Shown here piece by piece: positions 23,291 through 34,445 of a stretch of DNA of 64,000 nucleotides. This stretch comes from Hymenopus coronatus (Eukaryota > Arthropoda > Insecta > Mantodea > Hymenopodidae), in the NCBI GenBank assembly GCA_030762935.1, contig CM060895.1:74259001-74323000 (forward strand), given 5' to 3'. The position numbers and the translations under genes are program-made. How positions within the stretch are numbered: the stretch's first letter is position 1; the number at the start of each line of letters is the position of its first letter. Under the pieces are notes generated by a model. It was not told the origin of the DNA. It made no database searches and worked only from the letters and a program-made list of their open reading frames with translations.

Positions 23291-24364
23291 CTAGACTACT
23301 TTATAAAGCTACATTTTCAAACATTCAAAATGTTCCACTCGTCTCAGTTGTTTAAATACAACTATAATTTCCAGGAATGTGCAGAAGTACCTATTGGAAT
23401 ATTTCAGGAGACGAAATTATCCAAGCACCAATAGTAATTTTTCAAACAAAATTATGAGAATATGATTAATAGAGATTAGAATATGTACATTTAAAATTAT
23501 TATTCAGTAATCAAAGATAATGAGATAACATGCACAAAGCTTTTGTGTGTGATTGGAATAACATCAACCAACTGTCTTAAATTTTAAGGCCCATAGAACG
23601 CTTTGATTGTGGAATAGTATTACATAATAGCATTTATGAAATAATTCATATCTTGCAAAGTATTTATCCAATTTAATTGACTGTTGCTCACATTAAGACA
23701 ACAGTAAAGCACTCAGTAAAGGTTTGAGAAAAAAATCTATACAAAAATATAGATATTTGAAATTTACTCCCAGTGTCCCTTAAACATAAATGAAACGTTT
23801 GGTATTGATTTTTCGTTTCTGAGTTGTGCTGTTCTTTATAAACACAAATACAGTGGCGCACACAAACTTTTTCTATTAAAAAGTACTTTTTTGAATTAAG
23901 GAAGCTTCAAAATATATATATTTCCCGTGAAATATCGGCTTCAAATTGTGAAGCACTTCCTCCCACCTTTCTACAGTTAGATGTTAGAGAAATTAAAAAT
24001 TCAGGTAGTGTAATGCAGCACGGTTCTGCTTGCAGTGGACTAACAAATGACTGAAACGCATAAATAGTTAACGGGCAGCATGGCACCTAATGTCACACCC
24101 ACTCGCATGTACAGAATTAGAGTACGACATTCCTTGCCTCTTGGGCGCTTGGCCACTGCAACTGCAAGCTTCTGACGGCGTGGGTGTGATAGATGCATTT
24201 GCAACAGATGATCGCCCCCGCAAAGAAAAACACTTCTCATACGTAGCATTCACATTTTCTGTAGTCACTATTCTTTACTTTGTTTGCAACTTCTACAAAG
24301 TAAACTAGCCCAGCTTTATCTGTTTATAAATAACATATTATGAATATAAGACTTTAAATCATAA
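23291..24364. other. Unassigned stretch
   Basis: A block near 24070-24260 is somewhat GC-richer, with overlapping frames on both strands, none recognisable. Confidence 0.35.
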
Positions 24365-25830
24365 TACCGATCCTGGCAAAAGGAAAAACCCTTAATAGAT
24401 TTATAATCTATCACTTCAAATTCAACCTATTTTACAAAGTTATACTTCCCCATTACAATCCATAAGTGAATATCATTATCAGATTTACCTCTAATCTTTA
24501 ATATCAGCCAGGTTTACAAGATAATGCTTTCACATTAAAATCTAAAATATTAATATCCTTTTCAAATTTACAACCCACTACATTTACATCAGCGAGATTT
24601 ACCAGGTAATACTTCCACATCAAAATCGAAAATACTATTATCCTTATCAGATTTACAATCCATTACTGTTACATCAGCCAGATTTACAAGGTATTTTTTT
24701 TTTGGTAACGTTTAACGCCCGCTTTAACTACTAATGGCACCGCAGGCGGTGACACTGATGATAAATGAATGATGATGGAGCACCGGTGGAATGCGATGGC
24801 GGGGGAAACCGGAGTACCCGGAGAAAACCCGCCCCAGCGCCGCTTTGTCCACCACAAATCTCACATGCGGTCGCTTGGGATGGAACCCCGGCCGTCTAGG
24901 TGAGAGTCTAGTGGTCTAACCACTCGGCCACGGCGCGGCCTTACAAGGTAATGCTTCCCCATTAAAATATATAATACTAATAACGGTAACAGATTCACTA
25001 TCTATCAATTCAACCTCAGCCAGGTTTAAAAAGTAATGTTTCACCAGTAAAATCTATAATACTAATACTGTTAACAGATTTGCAAGCTATCAACTTAACC
25101 TCAGCCGCTTACAATGCACTGCTTCCGCATTAAAGCCTATAATACTAATATCTTTATCAGGTTTACAACCTATCACTTTAACAACAACCAGGTTTACAAA
25201 GTAATGTTTCCCCATTGAAAGCTATATTGCTAATATCCTAAAAAGATTTACAATCTCTTAATTTAACCTAAGACAGGCTTACAATGTAATGATTCCCCAT
25301 TAAAAGCTATAATACTAATGTCCTTATAGATTTATAATCTAACACTTTAACGTTGGCCATGTTTACAAAATAATATATCCTCATTAAAGTCCATAAAGTC
25401 CTTTGCAGATTTACAATGTATATACTTTAACCGTAGCCAGATAATGGACTCCCTATTAAAATCTACACTATGAATATCCTTGTGAGATTTACAATCTATC
25501 TCTTTAAATTCAGCGAGGTTTGAAGGCAATGTTTCCCCATTGAAAGCTATAATACTAATATACTTAACAGATTTATAATCTATCTTTTCAACCTTAGTCA
25601 GCTTTATAAAGTAATGCTTCCCCATTAAAATCTGCTATTTCCTTCTCAGATTTATAATCTATCTTTAACCTCAATCAGGTTTACAAGACAGTGCTTCCCC
25701 ATTACAGTCTACGTACTAATCCTGGTAAAACAGAAAATACCCCTTACAACCTATCACTATAACCTAGCCAGGTTTACAATATAGTGCTTCCCTATTAAAA
25801 TAACGACTTTATATGCAGATTTAGAGGTGA
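24365..25830 (+). repeat. ~85-bp minisatellite array, about 15 units
   Basis: Diverged tandem units of the form TGCTTCCCCATTAAAATCTA, TAATACTAATATCCTTATCA, GATTTACAATCTATCACTTT, AACCTCAGCCAGGTTTACAA. The CCCCATT landmark recurs at about 24451, 24533, 24618, (24703 after removing the SINE), 25045, 25128, 25213, 25298, 25382, 25453, 25538, 25623, 25700 and 25792. The spacing is mostly 82-85, with one of 71, one of 77 and one of 92. A SINE interrupts it at 24694-24940. The period is not a multiple of three; the 92-codon minus frame at 25347-25625 is a by-product of local indels. Confidence 0.95.
24694..24940 (-). mobile_element. tRNA-derived SINE, family M, inside minisatellite
   Basis: Minus-sense copy with T-run at 24694-24703, CCGCAGGCGGTGACACTGAT, core GGAGTACCCGGAGAAAACCC (reverse) and tRNA part ending GGCCACGGCGCGGCC. 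Flanked by a perfect 10-bp duplication TTACAAGGTA (24684-24693 and 24941-24950) made from minisatellite sequence. Excising the SINE and one duplication restores an 85-bp unit. Confidence 0.95.
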
Positions 25831-26784
25831 AAAGTGCAAATATATGTATCAGCGTTTGAGGGCAATGTGATCATTAGTATTAGCAACTTTTTTCCGCTAT
25901 TTTATAAAATTATGTTCATGAGAACCATTTCACGATGCTTTTAGGAGGTTGTGATTCCCTATCTCAGATATTCGGTGTTTGTTTACGTAACAAGTCAAAC
26001 GGTTGACGCTCCTCTGCCCTTCCGCACTATAGCTCTGAAGCTTTAGCCTACGTGACCATACCTACGTTTTTGTTTTCATACATTAACTATCCGACTAGGA
26101 CTCACAAAATATTTAGGCTCAACTTAAAAATATTGAACACGACATTATTATACTTTATTTAAATTTGGTTTTATTGAACAAATACATAGCTCAAACCAAC
26201 ATCTAAGCATTTGCACTTCCGTTCATTATACTACAAAATTACTTCATTGCTCTTACAAACGTCAACAATTAAAATTAAACCTCTGCAATTGAAAAACCTT
26301 CATACTGTGTTTCGAGTTTTTTCCAATTTTAAATGTCTGGTGAAGCATCAGAATCAATCCATTTCGTGGAAGGTATCTTCAACTTCAGATTTGTGTTTAA
26401 ACGCATGTTTCCGCTTATATGTTACGGTATTTCTTCTTAATGTTTATAAATTTGTAGTTTTGTTTCTATGTTATCGTCTTTTAACCTGCACTTATCTACT
26501 ATCTGGTTTATATATTTTATATCACTTTCCTGTCTGTAGGTTGAGTAAATTTTGACTTTTGATACAAACCATTTCATTTTTCAAAAATTAAAACACTTTT
26601 TTGAAGTATTAATTTCTCATTTATTTTTTCTCGTGAACATCACCTTACAGCGGGCATAGGTAAAGCGACTCGGTTTTTAAATATATAAATTTCACTGCTG
26701 TATTTATTTTGCATATAAAACCAATGTATAATGAGACCATTTCTTTAAACCTTTATCTCAATACAATTAATATGAAGAACATTG
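25831..26784. other. Unassigned stretch after the minisatellite
   Basis: A 114-codon frame (26211-26555) is hydrophobic and low-complexity, with no homology I recognise and no splice or promoter context. Treated as chance. Confidence 0.35.
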
Positions 26785-27671
26785 AAAAAATTTTGATGAT
26801 TTCCATTCACATGACTTTCTCTAATCTGTAACATACTATTATTACAAAAGCTTACGCTTTTATCTCCTTCATGCTAATTAGATAAACATTAACTTAAATA
26901 TTCTTATTGCTTACTTTCTTGTAGTTAAACGGAAAAACGGGATGAATACACTAGGGTAAAAAAATAGTCAAATCTTTAAGACCTCGCCGCTACTTGGTTT
27001 ACTTTGAAATAAAACAAGAAGAAAAAAATGAATGACGACTTCCCATTATAGAAGAATGTATGTATAACAAAAGTTAAACCAATAACAAAGAATATCGCAG
27101 CAATGATGAACTGCACAAAAAGTCTGTCCGGTATAAATTGTATACGTTATGGACATCTACAGTTTTGTGTAACAAGGTTTTGTCTATCTCTTACAGCTTA
27201 TCACTTAAGCAAGTCAACCAAAATGAAAAGGACTTCTCAGAAAGGAAGTCTGAGAAAGGCTATACCCAGAAAGTTTAGGATATACATTTCATTTTTCTGG
27301 AAAGTATTTTGAACGTATGTATTTTCCTCTAAATTGATTGAGCCATTTTTGAGAAATTCAAAATATTTGAAAAAGTTTCATGTACAGTGTAGTTTGGAAG
27401 GAGATATTTTCTTGAATATCTACGTGTTGCATCCTTGGAAGAAGCTGATCTTAAATATAAAGTTTGGTACTTAAAGGACTTAAAGGGCTTTTCGTATTTT
27501 GAGTCATTCTGTTGACGCACTCCCATGCGAGCCCGGAGCTTTTACTAAATGCATTGCTTTTTATTTTGTTTTTGTTTTGTTGTTTGTTTTTTGCTTTTTT
27601 ATTTCAGGTGAGAAAACATATTTCCGGTGAAATCTTAACATCGAATTTTTTAATGGAATAAAATAATTTCT
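26785..27671 (-). repeat. HR repeat copy (26.8 kb)
   Basis: Minus-sense, diverged. The tail is GATTTCCATTCACATGACTT. The head is lost or replaced exactly where a family C SINE starts (27672). Confidence 0.88.
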
Positions 27672-27902
27672 GCCCCTCTGTAGTGTGGGGGTTTTGTATC
27701 ACATTCAAGAGGTCCTGATTTCGATTCCCGGTTAGGGTGAGTTACCAGACATGTTTCCCCCCCCCTACGTTTTCCGTTTTTCTGAGAAGATGAATGTCGA
27801 CTAACTTTAAGCTCCATGGACCCCTAGCTCATCTGAGCATCATTTCACCAATTTTCAATCATCGTCTGATATGACCCATTGGATTGGACGATAAAACCAC
27901 CC
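27672..27902 (+). mobile_element. tRNA-derived SINE, family C
   Basis: CTGTAGTGTGGGGGTTTTGT (A-box side) and GATTTCGATTCCCGGTTAGG (B box), then GAAGATGAATGTCGACTAAC, CTCCATGGACCCCTAGCTC and CAATCATCGTCTGATATGAC. A C-run lies at 27757-27765. Confidence 0.8.
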
Positions 27903-28194
27903 TCCAAAGAATACTTCCTCTGTCTATTTTGCACATTGTAGTGATATAGAAAATATAGTTTTCTCCAAAACATGATGGTTCTTAAACAGGACATCTTCCC
28001 TTCCACTGGGCAATAACCATTAGCAAACAAAAGACGAACATATACTAGGAGCAAGAGACAACATAGTAAAATCTGTTTCCTGGAGTCACTGCTTGCAAGT
28101 CGAGAATCACACCTCAGTTAAGAGACAAATAAGTGAAAGACTTGGCAACAGCGTGGATCGGTTTGTAACCGCAAACTTTGGAAGAAAAGTGGGG

Positions 28195-28350
28195 CAGGGC
28201 CATCATGTTCTGAAAAATATTGTAAATATTTTTTTAGATTCAGGCTACTTAAAACAGAAATTTCTGGTTAAATTTTGGATTCAAATTTTTGGGTGTACAA
28301 AATTTTCTCTACCTGCTATATTTGTTGTACGTGGTAAGAAAATAATATAC
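28195..28350 (-). repeat. HR repeat fragment (head end)
   Basis: Contains GGATTCAAATTTTTGGGTG and TTTTCTCTACCTGCTATATT, the head block of the CTACC subtype. Confidence 0.6.
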
Positions 28351-28814
28351 TTTAGTATGGGTAATTTGTGGAAGAATGGGTAAGAAGGTCATGTGAATCT
28401 AACACGATTATCGTAATACTCCACTAGGCAAAAGGAAGTATGTTGTTTCTCACGAACTTTACGTGTTAACGTCTGCAGAACCAAATGTGTGTTTTTACAG
28501 GCAACATTTGCTTATGCAACAGGAAAAGCGATGCAGCGAGGGTCAATTCTCTTAAACTTTTTCTCAGTCAGTATATGCAAAGCAGGTTTCAGCATTTTAG
28601 CACCGGCTTAAGAAGCCTTATCTCAGCTGCGAATTTCCTTTCACGTGTCGTGCAAGGCTCGTGTCATTTGTTGAAGGTCACACATGGTAGTCCTTATTTT
28701 CATGTTTTGCTTCAGACATTTCAAGCAGTTTTCGAAATTTACATTTTACAACACTATCCAGAAATGGATTTTGATGGTTAAATAATGTAGGGAATAGTCG
28801 GGTACATCGTCAAT
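28351..28814. other. Unassigned, with a possible HR tail scrap
   Basis: GGGTAAGAAGGTCATGTGAA (28379-28398) looks like an HR tail in + sense. The 98-codon frame (28485-28781) has no recognised homology. Confidence 0.35.
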
Positions 28815-28990
28815 AATCTTACTTTCTCTCCTACGAATAGTAAGTAGAGGAAGGATTGTATTCCACCCAAAAAATCGACGCCGAAATTTCACTCGAAATA
28901 TACATGCCCCCCCCCTAAATTACAAATTTTTTCAGAAAAATAGCTGTATGTAGATATGTATATGTGTATGCAAGTATACAAGCATGCATG
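28815..28990 (+). repeat. HR repeat fragment (head end)
   Basis: ACTTTCTCTCCTACGAATAG, then GGATTGTATTCCACCCAAAA, ending in a C-run and a TATGTG-rich tract. Only the first ~175 bases of the family are present. Confidence 0.75.
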
Positions 28991-29194
28991 TGCACAGTTA
29001 AATAAGGGGATCGCGAGGGCCATAATTCTTTACAGTTACTATATCGTAAAAAAATGATTAAATTTAATGATTCAGCGGTTTGCGTTTCTTTAAATTTGTT
29101 TGCAGGCCTTAGCACGACTTCTCTCTTTATGATAAAAAACGAACATTTGTGTTTTAAATCCCCTTCTAACGAGTGTGTATCATATTGCTACGTA

Positions 29195-29427
29195 GGGCCG
29201 CGCGTAGACGAATGGTTAGAGTACTTACCTCTTACCAAGGTGGCCCGGATTCAAACCCAGGCGACCACATATGGGATTTCGGTGGACAAAGCGGCACAAG
29301 GGCGGGTTTTCTCTGAGTTCTCTGGTCCCCCCCCCGACATCGCATTCCAGCGGTGCTCAATCTTCATTCCAATGTATTATCATCAGTGTCATGTGCATTA
29401 AAAACGGGCTTCAAACACTATCAAAAA
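29195..29427 (+). mobile_element. tRNA-derived SINE, family M
   Basis: GGGCCGCGCGTAGACGAATG (A-box region), GGCCCGGATTCAAACCC (B box), GGTGGACAAAGCGGCACAAG, core GGGTTTTCTCTGAGTTCTCT, 3' end GGGCTTCAAACACTATCAAA. More diverged than the 11.2 kb copy; no clear target duplication. Confidence 0.88.
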
Positions 29428-30146
29428 GTCCGTATATAATATACATTCATATATACATATATAAAACTAAAAAATGTGTAGATGAAGTCATCGACACTTT
29501 CCCTTCGCTAATTTTCGTAAATGGACTACGTGTGCTTTCCAAATACGTCCCTTAGGTTTTACAAAGTATTGGTTTCCCAGAAATTATGCTTGAGTTTAAC
29601 GGAGTGCTTTCTTACCAATTTTCACAGAACTTAATTACCTTCACTACTCTACTTCCAGCTAATTTCTTTTACCTAGAATGGAGTTGTAACTTGCACTCTT
29701 TTAACATTATGCTCACTAATGACTTACTTCAACAGAATTAAAACTTCTATATATTTACATTATTCATTAATTTTTGTACATGATCTTATTTACCGCTTAT
29801 TTTCCCCACTATTTATTTATACAATAAGTATACATTTAACGAGATCATAATTCCATTAACATGACTGGTTAAAACGTTAAATAATATGTTTTTTGCTTAC
29901 ACTGCGGTTACCATAAGGCAAATGCATGGCAACAGTTACACGTGTGACTCCCATTTCTCACACTCAATGCATTACAATCGTATTTGGGGCTCGCAATAGC
30001 ATGATATGACTAAACAGCAGTTTTACTGAAGCCATTGTTTAGTTTGTTTTGCTTATGTTCAATGATTTATAAACTTACAAGTTTTAAATAGCACCAATTT
30101 ATAACTTTTATCAGCGTTTATTTTATTTCGTTCCTATGCACAACGT
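29428..30146. other. AT-rich stretch, nothing recognised
   Basis: Begins with a TATA-rich tract (29434-29465). No shared repeat. Confidence 0.4.
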
Positions 30147-31017
30147 TTTTACTTTCTCTATACGTGCTACCTCCTTAGTGTGTAGAGAGGGCTTTGCAAT
30201 CCACCAAAAAATTCGATACCGAGATTTCACCGGAAATAAATGTTTTAGAGTCCCCTGTATCCAAAAAAAGGTCCGTGTGTCTGTGCGTCCGTGTGTCTGT
30301 GCGTCCGTGTGTCTGTGTGTCCGTGTGACTGTGAACACGATAACTGAAAAACGAAAAATCGGTAAAATACCAAACTTGGTATTTAAGTTTAATATCTTCC
30401 AGGGATGCGACATGAAGATTTTGAGAAAAATCCCCCACCCCCAACTACCCTTTACATGGAACTTTTTTCGAAAATTTTAATTTTCTAAAAAATGGCTCTA
30501 ACGGTTTTGATTAAAATATCGTATATTAAAGATATTTACCTGAAAAATAAAGTGTATATTTTGAATTTTCTGGGAATAGCCTCTGAAGACTACTTTATTC
30601 TGGGTCAATTTTACGGAATTTTGCATAACTGCTAAACCGTAAGAGATGGACAAAAACTTACAACACAACAAATGTAGAGCACCTTAAAACACACAATTTA
30701 TGTTATATACATTTTTTTTCGTGGAGTTGATTGTTTTTTAGATATTCCTTGTTTTTGGTTTCAGCTATAAAAACTTATACTTTCTCATACTGGACTCTGT
30801 GAACTCATGTCCATACAAACAAAGGAACTTCAGTCGCAGAGCAACCAGCTTTTGACTATCACTTTAACCTATGGTACCCCCCTTATTTCGCTTCTACTAA
30901 CAAGGAAGCAAGTAATCAGACTATCTCTGCTAATTTTTGCTCCATTATATGAAGTAAATAGAATAATTTGTTGCAGTGATATAGAGAAATCATGTGAATA
31001 GAACACATCAGGTTTTC
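30147..31017 (+). repeat. HR repeat copy (30.1 kb)
   Basis: Full-length. The microsatellite site has become a short 16-bp minisatellite (unit GTCCGTGTGTCTGTGC, about 3.5 copies, 30270-30333). The tail is GATATAGAGAAATCATGTGA. It faces a minus-sense partner at 31155-31715. Confidence 0.94.
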
Positions 31018-31154
31018 TACTTTTCTCAGCGTCTAGTTTATTTCGATCCTGTTAAAAACTTTAAGTGGTAATCAAGTTTCGTGTGTTATTAGTATTTGCG
31101 CAGTTTTTCATAATGCCTCAAACGACTACACACCAATAAACGTGTGTATATATA

Positions 31155-31715
31155 TAGAAATTCAATTCTTTTGCATTCCCGGGAGTAAAAGTAAAGAGAT
31201 GAAACGAAACTTAACCATGCACTTGAGAAAACTTTAAGTAGTTTAAAATTTAAACCAATAACATGGAATATATCAGAAACAGGTATCTCTACAATAAAAA
31301 TGCATACAACATCAATTGTGTGTTTAATTAGATCTAGATTTTTTTGTGTACAAGTTTTTGTCTATCTCTTAAGATTTACGAGTTATACAGAATCATGCAG
31401 AATGAAGTGGTCTTCAGAGGCTATTCCCAGAAAATTCAATATATACATTTCGTTTGTAATGAAAATATTCTAAACACATGGTATTTCAATCAAAATCTTT
31501 AGAGCATTTTTGAGAAAATTACAATTTTCGAAAAATGTTACATGTAAATAATAATTTCGGGCTGGGGGATTTTATCGAACGGACCTTTTTCTAAAAAAAT
31601 TGTATACTGAGGAAAGTAAAACGCCTATTTCTGTGAAATCTCGGTATCGAATTTTTGGGTGCAATACAATACCTTCTCTATATACTATGTACGCAATACG
31701 TGGAGAGAAACTAAA
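31155..31715 (-). repeat. HR repeat copy, 5'-truncated (31.2 kb)
   Basis: Lacks its tail third. Begins at GAAATTCAATTCTTTTGCAT and ends in the head hairpin CTTCTCTATATACTATGTAC. The GT/CA tract has been deleted: ACGGACCTTTTTCTAAAAAA directly follows the TTTTATCGA block. Confidence 0.85.
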
Positions 31716-32189
31716 AACAACAAAACTAATGTTTTATTAGAAATAATAGAAATAATGGGAAAGGGAAACAGTCACAGATATTTATAAAGCTCGCAAGAAA
31801 GCGGATGGAACAGCGGAAGACAAATAGCACAACGAAATCTGAGACAGAAGTCCTGGAACAGTGGAAAACAAACAGACCTGGCCCTGTTTTCCCGATGCTT
31901 GTTACAAGGAAGGCATGCAGGTTGTAAACCCCGGAGATTAAGCCCAGACTGATTTATGGTAGCTCTGTGTATACTTAGCGTGGCTGTACGCTATTTACCC
32001 GTACATGGGTAAATGTTACAAGCCAATACACCGACGTTATGCAAACTGTGTATAGCTACAGGAAGGAATAGCTTAATACCTGAGCACACCAGAGCTATTC
32101 TAAGGGGAAAGCATTGCACTGTGACAGACAATCCTGGACTTTCAAAAATGGGGGAAAAATAATTTCTTAGCGTTAGTAATCTACATCTA
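31716..32189. other. Unassigned stretch
   Basis: Moderately mixed composition with no repeat partner or homology recognised. Confidence 0.35.
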
Positions 32190-32246
32190 CCGAGCCAGGT
32201 GGCTCAGGTATTTCTTCTGGGACTGGTATTTGGGAATATCATAGTA
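32190..32246 (+). mobile_element. tRNA-derived SINE head, family D, copy 2
   Basis: CCGAGCCAGGTGGCTCAGGT and GACTGGTATTTGGGAATATC align with the first 50 bases of the copy at 21767. The copy is cut where family M begins. Confidence 0.55.
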
Positions 32247-32249
32247 TAT

Positions 32250-32402
32250 ATGGGCACCGTGGTTAAGTGGCGGTCCGGGTTCGATCCCAAGCGCCCGCAT
32301 GTAGGATTGTAGTGGTCGAAGCGGCGTCTGGGCGGGTTTTCTCGGGGTCCTACAGTTTTCCCCGCCACTCATTCTACTAATTGCGCCATCTTCACCTTTC
32401 TA
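32250..32402 (+). mobile_element. tRNA-derived SINE, family M, partial
   Basis: GGGCACCGTGGTTAAGTGGC, GGTCCGGGTTCGATCCC, GTGGTCGAAGCGGCG and GGGCGGGTTTTCTCGGGGTC are recognisable. The middle of the tRNA part and the 3' end are lost. Confidence 0.75.
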
Positions 32403-32456
32403 ATCATCAATTTTGCATAACTTCATACCATCTCCTTCCTCATGTCCATGCCTGGC

Positions 32457-32562
32457 TACTTTTGATTTCCAATCAAAAAGTCTATAATAATTAGAATAAA
32501 TAATTCAAATCCTAACTATAATATCCTTAATCGTATTAACAATCTCCTTTATCGTAATGGCC
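32457..32562 (+). pseudogene. Nuclear mitochondrial insert: trnG(ucc) 3' half plus nad3 start
   Basis: TTTTGA, loop TTTCCAA, TCAAAA forms a perfect anticodon arm with anticodon TCC (32468-32470), the usual arthropod mitochondrial tRNA-Gly. The rest of the tRNA follows directly, then a frame starting ATT at 32503 that reads IQILTMMSLIVLTISFIVMA with the invertebrate mitochondrial code (ATA = Met). That is the hydrophobic N-terminus expected of NADH dehydrogenase subunit 3. trnG immediately upstream of nad3 is the ancestral insect order. The homology stops at about 32562. It is a dead fragment. Confidence 0.75.
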
Positions 32563-32569
32563 GACCAGT

Positions 32570-33027
32570 CGTAACAGGTTCTCCATTCTGTGGTTTCGTG
32601 CCAGGCTTCTGACTCCTAGGCATTGACGTGTAAGTCCTAGGGGGGGGGTGTCAGTCCTACAAATATGGGGAGGATAAGCCGATTACGAAACGAAAAATAT
32701 ATACCTATAGGAATTGGTTCCCCGTGGCCGAACTCTCTGACCCATGTTTTTTTTTCCGGGGGTTTCAAGACGAATACTGAGGAGAATTCTTTATTTCCCC
32801 GAATTTCCTATTCCTCCATTCATCTTCATTTCATCCGTTTTCGGCGTGGTGTGGTATGTTCAGAGGTGTTTCTTCAGACCTGAGACGCGGGCTCCTAGCG
32901 CTCATCGCGTCGAGATGAAGAATAGCTTGGGAATTGTGAGGGACTCTCCACGATGGCTCTCTTCCGCAGTCTGGTTCCGGCTGCCCTCTGTAATTGTTTT
33001 CATCTCATCCTCTCCTTCCGTGTTCTG
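32570..33027 (+). repeat. GC-rich repeat D, copy 2
   Basis: Shares GTTCCCCGTGGCC, a GACCCATG plus T-run, CCGAATTTCCT, CTTCATTTCATCC and TCTGGTTCCGGCTGCCCTCT, in order, with the minus-strand repeat at 14090-14612. Clearly one family, heavily diverged. Frames of 72 and 94 codons inside are not recognisable. Confidence 0.6.
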
Positions 33028-33327
33028 ACGCACAAAAAGACTAATACTGGTTGCGGTGCGGAATCCTCTCTGGCACGCTAAGCTGCATATCTATATTTAG
33101 AGGTTTTATGTGTAGTTAAAATTGCGAAAATCTGCATCAATATATTCACTTCAATCCTAATATATGCTTTTCACAGGGGGAGATCTATGAAAATTCAATT
33201 CTGCTACATATAATAAGTAGGAGAAATATTTTATACCACCCAAAAAAATCGATGTCGAGCTTTTAACAAAAATAATTTTTGTCCCTTTTTTCCTTTTTTT
33301 TCTTTTTGTTTCCTTTACTGACTCTTT

Positions 33328-34168
33328 TTTACTTTCTTTAGCACATATATACAATGTACACAGTAGCAAGAGAGGTTATTGCATTTCACTCAAAAATTCG
33401 ATACCGAGATTTTATCCAAAATATGTTTTGAGGTCCCCTAAATTCATAAAAAGTATCCATAGGAAAAGGTCTATAGACGCGCGTGCTTTGTGTGTGTGTT
33501 TGTAGGTAATCTAACTTAAGATCGAAATGACTGCTAAAAATCAAACTTGGTATTTAAATGTAGTATCTCTCAAAGATGTGACACAAAGTTTTTAAAGAAA
33601 ATCCTCCCATCTCAAATTATCCTTTAATGGAAACGTGTTCGACAAGTTTTGCTTTGTCAAAAGTAGCTATTATGATTTTAAATAAATACCGTATATTAAA
33701 ACTATTTAATAGAAAATAAAATACTGGGAATACTCTCTTAAATTATCTTCATTCTATATGACTTTTGCATGACTGGTAAACTGTAAGAGATAGAGAAAGC
33801 TTAACTACACAAAAAGGTAGATAGGTATCGTTAAAACACACAATTTATGTCCATACATTTTTAAAGAGGAATTAACCACTTCTGTAGCATACCTTGACAT
33901 CAGTCGTCCGTGTTTCTTTTGTTTCTCTCTTGGTCATGCAAAGAGAAGCTAATTTCAATGTCTATCGTTTAGCTACAGCTTTTAAGAGATTTGACTATTG
34001 CTTTAGCCCAATATTCTCCTAGATTCATTCTACTTATACAGAATTGTGTAATAAGACCATTCTGCTAATGTTTATCTCGATTAGCATGAAGAAAATAGAC
34101 GATTAATCTTTTGTAAGAAGTTTCTTTCTTTGCAGAAAGTCTTATAAATGGGATACATAAGATTTTCT
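33328..34168 (+). repeat. HR repeat copy, AGC subtype (33.3 kb)
   Basis: Head ACTTTCTTTAGCACATATAT. The body is more AT-rich than average and lacks the C-rich block (AAATCCTCCCATCTCAAATT instead). The tail is partly lost (TTTGCAGAAAGTCTTATAAA). Confidence 0.88.
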
Positions 34169-34275
34169 TCTATTTCCTCTTACTTCTTAGTTTATCGGTC
34201 ACCTATGGTAGGTAGAGGAAGTAGTTATCTATACAAAAATTCAGCACCGATATTTCATCAAAAATACAATTTTTT
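34169..34275 (+). repeat. HR repeat fragment (head), tandem to previous
   Basis: TCGGTCACCTATGGTAGGTA, then GAGGAAGTAGTTATC, then TTCAGCACCGATATTTCATC: only about 100 bases before a minus-strand SINE. Confidence 0.65.
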
Positions 34276-34434
34276 TATTTTTATTTATTATTCAGCCTAA
34301 CGTTCTTTAAATAGGTTGGCCATATCGGACAATGAATTAATTTGATGATATGATCAAATTACCTCGGGGTCCATGGAACTTAAAGTTACGCGAATTCGTC
34401 TTCTCTATTTTCGGGCAAAACCCCGAAAGAAAAA
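34276..34434 (-). mobile_element. tRNA-derived SINE, family C, 3' part (split)
   Basis: Minus-strand 3' half: CATATCGGACAATGAATTAA, GGGGTCCATGGAACTTAAAG, CGAATTCGTCTTCTC. The matching 5' half (B and A boxes) lies at 35311-35372, and an HR copy fills the gap, so the HR element inserted into this SINE within an A-rich run. Confidence 0.65.
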
Positions 34435-34445
34435 GAAAAAAAAGA

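Noticed and set aside
25347..25625. 92-codon frame with apparent protein repeats (minus strand)
   Set aside because: It follows the minisatellite units only where local indels keep frame; the 85-bp period breaks frame elsewhere.
24365..25830. CRISPR-like array
   Set aside because: Units are contiguous and diverged along their whole length, with no identical repeats separated by unique spacers; the genome is eukaryotic.
26211..26555. 114-codon hydrophobic frame as a membrane protein gene
   Set aside because: Hydrophobic products are expected from T-rich sequence; no homology, promoter or splice signals recognised.
29054..29555. 115- and 94-codon frames
   Set aside because: Both run through a family M SINE and flanking simple sequence; similar frames arise in other copies of that SINE.
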